Shown here in pieces: positions 34,480-41,353 of a stretch of 41,353 bases of DNA (positions are counted from its first letter, which is position 1; every line of letters begins with the position of its first letter). The notes under the pieces are model-generated. The model was not told where the DNA came from, did no database searches, and saw only the letters and a program-made list of their open reading frames with translations. The DNA is from Aquimarina algiphila. Lineage in GTDB: Bacteria > Bacteroidota > Bacteroidia > Flavobacteriales > Flavobacteriaceae. The stretch spans positions 1 through 41,353 of the forward strand of contig NZ_VLNR01000063.1 of the NCBI RefSeq assembly GCF_007489275.1, written 5' to 3'. The position numbers and the translations under genes are program-made.

Positions 34480-36525
34480 TTACTCAGGATATTCGATCCT
34501 CAAATGATAAATATTAGTCAATTTGCGCTTAAAAACCTTTTTTACCTGTTGAATTTCTTTAAAGGTGATATTCGCATTTAAGAATTGCCCATCTTCCATT
34601 TGTTTGCTCACTATCTTCTCTACAAAAGAATCAATCAGACTACTTGTAGGGTTTTTAAGACTTTTTGATGCAGCTTCAACACTATCGCTCATCATAAGAA
34701 TTGCAGTTTCCTTAGAAAAAGGTTTAGGTCCGGGATATTGAAAATCTTCAATATTTACATTTTCATTTGCCTCTTTTTCTTTAGAATAAAAATAATATAC
34801 TGTGCTGGTTCCGTGATGTGTTCTAATAAAATCAATAACACGATCAGGTAGGTTATTTTTTTTAGCAATTTCTACACCTCGAATTACATGATTAATAATG
34901 ATTCTTGCACTTTCTTTTGGAGATAATACGTCATGGGCATTACCCGAAGCCGATTGATTTTCGGTAAAATAAGTAGGATTGGCCATTTTACCAATGTCAT
35001 GATATAGAGCTCCTACTCTAACTAGCATCGCATTTGCACCTATTTCATTTGCTGCAGCTTCTGCAATATTAGCCACGTTAAGAGAGTGATGAAATGTTCC
35101 CGGAGCCTTATTAGATAACTCTTTTAATAATACCGAATTAGTATCACTTAATTCTAATAGAGATACGTCAGAAATTAATCCAAAAATCTTTTCATAAGCG
35201 TATATCAAAGGGTGTACAATTAAAGTAGCAAACCCACTAATAACGAATAACCCTACAGTAACCCAATCGATATTGCCAATACTTCCTTCATGGATAACAT
35301 GAAAAGCAATGTATGCCAAAATATAGATTATAGTAATTTGTCCAACAGATATAAACAAATTGGCTCTCTTAAATGATTCTGAAATTGTAAGAATCGTAAC
35401 AATTCCTGCAATGATCTGTAAGAACGTATACTCATAACTATTAGGCACAACAAAACCTAATATTAAAACGGTAATCACATGGGTAAACAACCCTAATCTT
35501 GAATCAAAAAATGCTTTGAGTACTAAAGGAAGAATACACAAAGGGACGACATAAATATAGTCTGAGCGATATTTTACCATCAATGTCGTAATTAAAACCA
35601 AAAATAAAACATTGAAGAAAATAAACGTCACCTGTGTGTTATTCTCATAAATATCTTTTCTATATTTTCTTATAAACAATAAAAGCATCATAAGAGCCAA
35701 AGAAACCAGCAGACAATATCCCAATACAATCCAATAGAAGTTTTTATCACTCCATACCTGAGATTCATATTCTGCTTTTAAAGAATTTAATATTTGTAGT
35801 TTATCTCCTTCTACTACTTCTCCTTTGGCAATAATTCTACTTCCTCTAGAAACTCCACCCCTAGTAGTCAAAACTTTTGCTAATTCATTCTCTAATGTAC
35901 TTTCAGTAAGCTTTTGATTTAATTTGACATTAGGTTTTATCAAATCAAAAAACAGTGCTACAAAGTCACTTTTAAACTTAGCATATTCACTTTTATCTAT
36001 TCTAGAATTGATAAGTTTTGTTAGCGCATTAGGTGTTAGAATTTGTCCGTAAGTTATCGCTTCTGCTTCATTACCTTTATTCAAAAATATTTGTCTCTTA
36101 TCATCATAAGAATAGGTTTCTTGTAAAACACCATGTCGGTAGATATCATTTAAGACTATTCTTCCAAAAAGTTTAGCTTCATCTCTAGAACTGCTTTGAC
36201 TAAAAGTTTTTAAATAACTTGAAAACGCTATATCATAAGAATCTTTAGCTGTATTCGCAATTATTGTATCATAATCAAAGTAAGGAATAACATTGTCTTT
36301 AATACGAGTCTTCTCTATCTCTATCTCTGATTCAGTCTTTGCTATAGCAAAATCAAAAGGAGCATATAAGTTTTCATATTGCCAAGGTTTACCTTTGGTA
36401 AATTCGTATTTAAAAATTCCTCCTTTAGGAAATAAATACACGATAAGTGCAGTGGTACATATAAACAGAAAAATCCTGTACATTGAGGATTGCCGTTTAT
36501 ATAGATTGTTTAAAAACCTTTTCAC
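34480..36525 (-). CDS. PgpH-like 7TM HD-domain phosphodiesterase
   Basis: A 681-residue membrane enzyme. One N-terminal membrane helix (about 16-32), a large extracytoplasmic region (about 35-265; 7TMR-HDED type), seven membrane helices (about 270-460) and a cytoplasmic HD domain with HHSLNVANIAEAAANEIGAN, LYHDIGKM (the His-Asp metal site) and IRTHHGTS. This layout matches PgpH, which hydrolyses the second messenger c-di-AMP to pApA. Activity here is inferred from the family. No c-di-AMP cyclase gene is in the window. The leftward gene for the His/Cys secreted protein lies 58 bases downstream. Confidence 0.93.
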   Translation of the reverse strand: MKRFLNNLYKRQSSMYRIFLFICTTALIVYLFPKGGIFKYEFTKGKPWQYENLYAPFDFAIAKTESEIEIEKTRIKDNVIPYFDYDTIIANTAKDSYDIAFSSYLKTFSQSSSRDEAKLFGRIVLNDIYRHGVLQETYSYDDKRQIFLNKGNEAEAITYGQILTPNALTKLINSRIDKSEYAKFKSDFVALFFDLIKPNVKLNQKLTESTLENELAKVLTTRGGVSRGSRIIAKGEVVEGDKLQILNSLKAEYESQVWSDKNFYWIVLGYCLLVSLALMMLLLFIRKYRKDIYENNTQVTFIFFNVLFLVLITTLMVKYRSDYIYVVPLCILPLVLKAFFDSRLGLFTHVITVLILGFVVPNSYEYTFLQIIAGIVTILTISESFKRANLFISVGQITIIYILAYIAFHVIHEGSIGNIDWVTVGLFVISGFATLIVHPLIYAYEKIFGLISDVSLLELSDTNSVLLKELSNKAPGTFHHSLNVANIAEAAANEIGANAMLVRVGALYHDIGKMANPTYFTENQSASGNAHDVLSPKESARIIINHVIRGVEIAKKNNLPDRVIDFIRTHHGTSTVYYFYSKEKEANENVNIEDFQYPGPKPFSKETAILMMSDSVEAASKSLKNPTSSLIDSFVEKIVSKQMEDGQFLNANITFKEIQQVKKVFKRKLTNIYHLRIEYPE

Positions 36526-36671
36526 AAATATTATTCTATAAATTACTCAAAAGTAATAAAAAATAAGTCAGTGTAATATTAGGCGGCTTGTTAGTAACTT
36601 CACTATGTATATCCTTCAAAAATCATTAAATTCGCAGAATAACAATACACACATTTTTTAAAATAAAAATA

Positions 36672-37850
36672 ATGAATAAAGAAGTAGTAATTGTATCTGC
36701 AGCTCGTACGCCAATTGGAAGTTTTATGGGAAGTTTATCTACTGTTCCAGCTACACAATTAGGAGCTACAGCAATCAAAGGTGCTCTAGATAAAATAAAC
36801 CTCGACCCTTCTCTTGTGCAAGAAGTATTTATGGGTAATGTAGTACAGGCAGGAAATGGTCAAGCTCCCGCAAGACAAGCTGCATTAGCAGCTGGAATCT
36901 CTGAAAATGTTCCTTGTACAACAGTCAATAAAGTATGTGCTAGTGGTATGAAATCTGTAATGCATGCGGTACAAGCCATAGCCCTGGGTGATGCTGATAT
37001 AGTCGTTGCCGGAGGAATGGAAAGTATGAGTTTAATACCTCATTATGTTAGACTAAGAGCTGGACATAAATTTGGACCTCAGACCTTAGAAGATGGTATG
37101 CAAAAAGACGGACTAGTAGATGCTTACGATCAGCAAGCTATGGGTACATGTGCTGATTTATGTGCTACAGAATATAATTTCAGCCGTGAAGATCAGGATG
37201 CATTTGCTATTCAATCCTATGAAAGATCTGCAAAAGCATGGGCTGAAGGTAAATTTACAAATGAAGTTGTTCCTGTAGCTGTTCCTCAACGGCGCGGAGA
37301 ACCTGTAATGGTTACCGAAGATGAAGAATACAAAAACGTAAAAATGGAAAAAATACCATCATTGCGTCCTGCTTTTTCTAAAGATGGAACCGTAACCGCT
37401 GCAAATGCATCTACAATTAATGATGGTGCCGGAGCAGTTATTGTTATGAGTGCAGAAAAAGCTGCTGAATTAGGTCTAAAGCCTTTGGTGAAAATAAAAG
37501 GCTATGCAGATGCCGCTCACGAACCAAAATGGTTTACAACAGCGCCTTCTAAAGCACTACCTAAAGCACTAGCAAAAGCTGGGATTTCTCAAGATGATGT
37601 TGATTTTTTTGAATTTAATGAAGCTTTTTCTGTAGTGGGGCTATCAAACATGAAGATTTTGGGACTTACTGATAAAAATACAAATGTAAATGGAGGAGCT
37701 GTATCATTAGGGCATCCTCTTGGTTGTTCTGGAGTACGCATCCTAATTACTTTGATCAATGTTCTTGAGCAAAATAATGCAAAAATCGGAGCTGCTGCAA
37801 TCTGTAACGGCGGTGGTGGTGCATCAGCAATGGTTATTGAACGTGTGTAA
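36672..37850 (+). CDS. Acetyl-CoA C-acetyltransferase / thiolase
   Basis: A 392-residue cytoplasmic thiolase. The nucleophile is C89 (VNKVCASGMKS); H348 lies in NGGAVSLGHPLGCSG and C378 in ICNGGGGASAM, completing the active site. Length and motifs fit the biosynthetic-type acetyl-CoA acetyltransferase, which joins two acetyl-CoA to acetoacetyl-CoA or runs in reverse; a role in fatty-acid or amino-acid degradation is equally possible. No hydroxyacyl-CoA dehydrogenase or CoA-transferase is adjacent. The NlpC/P60 gene follows after 33 bases, so the two may share a transcript. Confidence 0.95.
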   Translation: MNKEVVIVSAARTPIGSFMGSLSTVPATQLGATAIKGALDKINLDPSLVQEVFMGNVVQAGNGQAPARQAALAAGISENVPCTTVNKVCASGMKSVMHAVQAIALGDADIVVAGGMESMSLIPHYVRLRAGHKFGPQTLEDGMQKDGLVDAYDQQAMGTCADLCATEYNFSREDQDAFAIQSYERSAKAWAEGKFTNEVVPVAVPQRRGEPVMVTEDEEYKNVKMEKIPSLRPAFSKDGTVTAANASTINDGAGAVIVMSAEKAAELGLKPLVKIKGYADAAHEPKWFTTAPSKALPKALAKAGISQDDVDFFEFNEAFSVVGLSNMKILGLTDKNTNVNGGAVSLGHPLGCSGVRILITLINVLEQNNAKIGAAAICNGGGGASAMVIERV

Positions 37851-37883
37851 TAATTAAATTAAAATTCTAACTAAAATTATTAC

Positions 37884-38633
37884 ATGCAATACGGTATTTG
37901 TAATCTAAGTATTGTTCCATTACGTTTCGAACCACAAGATACCAGTGAAATGGTTTCTCAAGTTCTTTATGGTGAACATTTTAAAATTTTAGAGCAACGT
38001 AAAAAGTGGAGTAAAATTCGATTAGCTTTTGATAAATATGAGGGCTGGATCGACAATAAACAATACTTAGAAATTACAGAACAGATATACAAAAATTTTA
38101 ATGACAAACCTCAATGTCTTGTAGGAGACATGGTAGAGTTTGTAAGCTGTCAAGAAGATCAATTAATGCCCATTCCGTTAGGTTCGTCTTTAAAAGCTCT
38201 TGACTTTTTTAAACATCATTACGAAGGAACTAGAATTCTAGACGTATTACCTAAAGAAACCATTGTACAAACTGCCTTTCTTTTTCTCAATGCTCCTTAC
38301 TTATGGGGAGGAAGAACTAATTTTGGAATTGATTGTAGTGGATTCACCCAGATGGTATATAAGCTTACTGGTCACCAATTGCTAAGAGATGCTTCACAAC
38401 AAGCTACACAAGGTGAAGCTCTTAGTTTTATTGAAGAGAGTGAACCTGGGGATCTAGCCTTTTTTGATAATGATGAAGGCGCTATCACACATGTAGGTAT
38501 TATGATGAAAGATAACTATATTATCCATGCGCACGGAAAAGTGCGTGTGGATCGTATTGATCATACCGGAATCTACAATGTAGAAAAACGCACTCATACA
38601 CATCAACTACGAGTAATTAAACGAATTATCTAA
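37884..38633 (+). CDS. NlpC/P60 (C40) peptidase with SH3 domains, murein-peptide recycling type
   Basis: A 249-residue protein without signal peptide. Residues about 1-65 form a bacterial SH3 domain (QYGICNLSIVPLR, then WSKIRL and EGWID), a second SH3-like unit follows, and the C40 catalytic domain has C151 (GIDCSGFTQMVY), H203 (THVGIM) and H215 (YIIHAHG). Enzymes of this layout, such as YkfC and dipeptidyl peptidase VI, cut gamma-D-Glu-diamino-acid bonds in muropeptides with a free N-terminal L-Ala. The cytoplasmic location fits cell-wall peptide recycling. Confidence 0.92.
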   Translation: MQYGICNLSIVPLRFEPQDTSEMVSQVLYGEHFKILEQRKKWSKIRLAFDKYEGWIDNKQYLEITEQIYKNFNDKPQCLVGDMVEFVSCQEDQLMPIPLGSSLKALDFFKHHYEGTRILDVLPKETIVQTAFLFLNAPYLWGGRTNFGIDCSGFTQMVYKLTGHQLLRDASQQATQGEALSFIEESEPGDLAFFDNDEGAITHVGIMMKDNYIIHAHGKVRVDRIDHTGIYNVEKRTHTHQLRVIKRII

Positions 38634-39077
38634 ATCTTATCTATATTTTCGGATTGGATTATTATAGCACTTAGAAAAACCATTTGTTGTAAAACATTTT
38701 ATTTTTCGGGAGTGTATTATAGATACTTATTGTTTATCAAATTTTCTATTAAAACCTTTAATATACCTCTCTTATTTTTACATAAATCTTGTAAATTCTC
38801 AAAAACTGTAATATTTGTCATAAATAGTAATAAAACATCTTTGATTTTATACAAAACACTATCTATCAAATAACTAAACTACATCAATTTTGTAACCAAT
38901 ACATCTTCCTAAAGGTATACAAAAGGGGTACATGGAGTACAAATGGTATACAAAATAATATACGATCTGTCTTTTACACAATAACTATAGTCATTCCATA
39001 ATGGTAATAATAAATTAGCGCCGTCTATTTTAAGACACCAACTAAATCTTTTTATTAAAACTCTTAAAACTCAAATC
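38634..39077. other. 444-base upstream region of the first tandem lectin gene
   Basis: AT-rich, with no frame of note and no RNA gene that I can recognise. From 38914 to about 39018 it aligns without gaps to 40702-40806, the region upstream of the second copy. No -33/-7 pair is convincing. The first 280 bases (38634-38913) show nothing specific. Confidence 0.6.
38914..38957. promoter_or_regulatory. GTAC-type operator-like repeat upstream of lectin gene copy 1
   Basis: Four GT(AT)AC units start at 38915, 38928, 38937 and 38946. The two inner units form GGTAC-N5-GTACA; the outer ones are GTATACAAAA. The block is conserved upstream of copy 2, which suggests a shared regulator. It lies 121-164 bases before the start codon. 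Confidence 0.6.
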
Positions 39078-40655
39078 ATGAAATCTAAAATTCACTTTTT
39101 TTTAATGATGGCCATTATGGCCATATGTTCACAAGTCTTTGCTCAGCGTCCTAGTTTTAATAAAAACAAGGATATTTTGATTGCTTGTTTTGATATCAAA
39201 CCTGATCCGGATGATATCCACGCAGTAGCTGCCTTAGGTAGTATGCTAGCACATCCAGATTTAACTGGGGTAGAATATTTTGCAGTTGCTGGGGCTTATG
39301 GTAGTCAAGGCGGTAGTTATCTACAGTCAAATTCACTTTTCAATATGGCATTTGGAAATAACTGGACCGATGCACATTCTAATAGATCTGCTGCTATCGC
39401 TGCTATAACCAGTAAGGTAGTTCCTATTCTTCAAAACGGAGGAAAAGTTTGGGTTCAGGAAGGAGGGCAATCAGATGTTACTGCTGATTGGTTAATGCCA
39501 GTAATTAATGCCAGCAATGGTATCAACTCTAATACAACTAAAAACAATGTCATTCTCGTACAACATGATGATGGCTTTAATGAGGGGCAGGCTAATCAAT
39601 CAAAACTCAACAATGTAAAAGCAAATACTAGATATTTTCTTCTTGATGATGGAAATGCTGGTTGGAACGATGGTTGGGGAGATCATGGACCCTGGTCTAC
39701 TCCTATGTACAGAAATAGAAGTAATTCATTTGTTGATCAAGCTAAAAATTCTCCCAATAGTGTAGCTAAAGCCCTATGGACAGAGGCTGATCGTCTTTTC
39801 AACAGTTATTTCCCAAACGGATTTCCCCATGATTGGTCATTCTTCTTCACAGATGGTGTTGATTATTCAGATTGTGTAGAAAACTGGTGGATTTTTGAAA
39901 TAGGTTCAAATGCAGATACACATGACAAATTTTGGTCAAGATATGTAATGAATACAACATCAAACCCGGGTCCAAACCCTAATCCAAATCAGCAATTTTT
40001 TATAGTAAATCGTCAAACAGGAAAAAAATTACGTCCTCAGAATAATGCAGATGGCATTACATTAATCCAAGTTCCGGCAAGCACTACAAGTAATATTGTA
40101 AAATGGGAACAAGTAAATACTTCTAATGGTTATTTTTATTTAAAAAATGTAGAAACTGGGAAATATTTTAGGCCAGTAGGTAATAATGATGGTTCTGCCC
40201 TTGAGCAAAGGCCTACTAGTTATAGTGGCAACTATACACAATGGAAAAAAGTAAATTCTTCTAATGGATATTTTTACTTACAAAACAGACAAACTAATCA
40301 TTACTTCAGACCTACCACTGACTCTGATAACAGTCCAATGGTACAACGTCCTACAACATATTCTGGTAACTACACACAATGGAAGTTTGATGCTGTCGGT
40401 TCTAAAACCAGTGTATTAGAAGATAATAAAATAGCAATATACCCTAATCCTGCATCAAGTCAATTGAAAATACTTGGGATTGCTAAACAAGATATTATAT
40501 CTGTTAAAGACCTATCAGGAAAAATGGTAATAAAAGAAGTTACATCTATAGAGAAAAACATGAATTTGGATGTATCTCGTCTTCAAAACGGAGTATACGT
40601 ATTAACAATAAAAAATGCTAATAAAAACACCACACTTCAATTCGTAAAAAAATAA
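39078..40655 (+). CDS. Secreted nucleoside-hydrolase-like protein with ricin lectin and T9SS sorting domains (copy 1)
   Basis: A 525-residue exported protein. Signal peptide 1-23 (ending VFAQ). Residues about 31-290 form an unassigned catalytic-looking domain: DIKPDPDDIHAVAALGSM (Asp cluster at 43-46) and VWVQEGGQSDVTADWL resemble the metal-binding loop and GG strand of nucleoside-hydrolase/DUF1593-type enzymes, but this is a weak match by eye. An NPGPNPNPN linker follows. Residues about 306-440 are a ricin-type beta-trefoil with three copies of a unit ending YSGNYTQWK, expected to bind carbohydrate. The last 75 residues (IAIYPNPASS... TLQFVKK) are a T9SS type A sorting domain for surface display or secretion. 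It probably acts on a polysaccharide or glycan outside the cell. A near-identical second copy follows. Confidence 0.82.
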   Translation: MKSKIHFFLMMAIMAICSQVFAQRPSFNKNKDILIACFDIKPDPDDIHAVAALGSMLAHPDLTGVEYFAVAGAYGSQGGSYLQSNSLFNMAFGNNWTDAHSNRSAAIAAITSKVVPILQNGGKVWVQEGGQSDVTADWLMPVINASNGINSNTTKNNVILVQHDDGFNEGQANQSKLNNVKANTRYFLLDDGNAGWNDGWGDHGPWSTPMYRNRSNSFVDQAKNSPNSVAKALWTEADRLFNSYFPNGFPHDWSFFFTDGVDYSDCVENWWIFEIGSNADTHDKFWSRYVMNTTSNPGPNPNPNQQFFIVNRQTGKKLRPQNNADGITLIQVPASTTSNIVKWEQVNTSNGYFYLKNVETGKYFRPVGNNDGSALEQRPTSYSGNYTQWKKVNSSNGYFYLQNRQTNHYFRPTTDSDNSPMVQRPTTYSGNYTQWKFDAVGSKTSVLEDNKIAIYPNPASSQLKILGIAKQDIISVKDLSGKMVIKEVTSIEKNMNLDVSRLQNGVYVLTIKNANKNTTLQFVKK

Positions 40656-40701
40656 AACATAATTTAAAAATAAACCCTGATTATAAATGTAATTATTAAG
40701 A

Positions 40702-40744
40702 GGTGTACAAAAAGTGTACATAGAGTACAAATGGTATACAAAAT
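40702..40744. promoter_or_regulatory. GTAC-type operator-like repeat upstream of lectin gene copy 2
   Basis: The same four units as upstream of copy 1, in the same spacing: GTGTACAAAA, TGTAC-N5-GTACA (40715-40729) and GGTATACAAAA. Conservation continues downstream to about 40806, while the next 70 bases before the start codon have diverged and carry ten extra bases. Confidence 0.6.
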
Positions 40745-40875
40745 CATTTGTAATCCTCTTTTAAATAATAGTTATAGTTATTCCATTATAGCAGTAATAC
40801 ATTTAGTATATACAGTTTAAGGTAAAACTAACATTTAAACAAAAAACTTTTTAAACACAAACACAAACACAAATC

Positions 40876-41353
40876 ATGAAATCTAAAATTCACTTTTTTT
40901 TAATGATGGTCACTATGGCCATATGTTCACAAGTCTTTGCTCAGCGTCCTAGTTTCAATAAAAACAAGGATATTTTGATCGCTTGTTTTGATATTAAACC
41001 CGATCCGGATGATATCCATGCAGTAGCTGCCTTAGGTAGTATGCTAGCACATCCAGATTTAAGTGGGGTGAATTATTTTGCTGTTGCTGGTGCTTATGGT
41101 GGTCAAGGTGGTAGTTATCTACAGTCAAATTCACTTTTCAATATGGCATTTGGAAATAACTGGACCGATGCACATTCTAATAGATCTGCAGCTATCGCTG
41201 CTATAACCAGTAAGGTAGTTCCCATTCTTCAAAACGGAGGAAAAGTTTGGGTTCAGGAAGGAGGGCAATCAGATGTTACTGCTGATTGGTTAATGCCAGT
41301 AATTAATGCCAGCAATGGTATCAACTCTAATACAACTAAAAACAATGTCATTC
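40876..41353 (+). CDS. Second tandem copy of the secreted hydrolase-like/lectin gene (3' end beyond window)
   Basis: The first 159 codons of a paralogue of the gene at 39078, starting 220 bases after its stop. By eye I count about 17 base differences in 478, giving five amino-acid changes (two in the signal peptide, then T/S, E/N and S/G). Fifteen of the 17 lie in the first 230 bases; the remaining 248 are almost identical. The signal peptide and DPDD motif are intact. Whether the lectin and T9SS domains are also present cannot be seen. The pair arose by tandem duplication, perhaps with later gene conversion. Confidence 0.85.
   Translation, partial: MKSKIHFFLMMVTMAICSQVFAQRPSFNKNKDILIACFDIKPDPDDIHAVAALGSMLAHPDLSGVNYFAVAGAYGGQGGSYLQSNSLFNMAFGNNWTDAHSNRSAAIAAITSKVVPILQNGGKVWVQEGGQSDVTADWLMPVINASNGINSNTTKNNVI

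Noticed and set aside
1..41353. A prophage, integrative element or antiphage defence island
   Set aside because: No integrase, phage structural gene, restriction system or tRNA-linked attachment site is visible; most genes are housekeeping or typical flavobacterial envelope genes.

Overview
The window is AT-rich, densely coded DNA typical of the marine Flavobacteriaceae (Bacteroidota); an Aquimarina-like genus is my best guess. The evidence is Bacteroidota-style TPR hybrid histidine kinases, a TonB-dependent receptor with an N-terminal carboxypeptidase-like domain, a C-terminal type IX secretion (T9SS) sorting domain, promoters of the TTG-N21-TAnnTTTG type, and an almost complete lack of Shine-Dalgarno sequences. 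No rRNA, tRNA or CRISPR array was seen. 

Layout. 1-128: right end of an IS982-like insertion sequence that has cut off the 3' part of a membrane-anchored regulator gene. 108-6353: leftward genes for the truncated regulator, an NTF2-like protein, DinB, PEP carboxylase, an Lrp/AsnC regulator and an M14 carboxypeptidase. 6354-6744: an array of about eight palindromic operators between the M14 gene and a divergent XRE regulator, the last one containing the regulator's own start codon. 6736-10390: rightward genes for XRE, a lipoprotein, TerC, a TPR protein, a GNAT and a PhnA-like protein. 10433-15816: leftward parE-parC-mscS operon. 16138-18299: lipoprotein, unknown secreted protein and GNAT. 18353-20230: M61 peptidase (leftward). 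20362-23672: alpha/beta hydrolase and S9 peptidase. 23736-28223: leftward hybrid kinase, EamA transporter and ychF. 28457-33840: secreted protein, a 55-residue double-glycine-leader peptide, TonB receptor, a second MscS channel and DUF3817. 33837-36525: leftward secreted His/Cys protein behind a PgpH-like HD phosphodiesterase. 36672-38633: thiolase and NlpC/P60 peptidase. 39078-41353: two tandem, nearly identical genes for secreted hydrolase-like/ricin-lectin/T9SS proteins, each behind the same operator-like repeat; the second runs off the window. 

Most of the window is housekeeping (ppc, parE/parC, ychF, pgpH-like, thiolase). The parts that stand out are the XRE operator array, the orphan double-glycine peptide, a long hairpin abutting the start codon at 34421, the tandem lectin genes with their shared promoter repeat, and the IS-truncated regulator.
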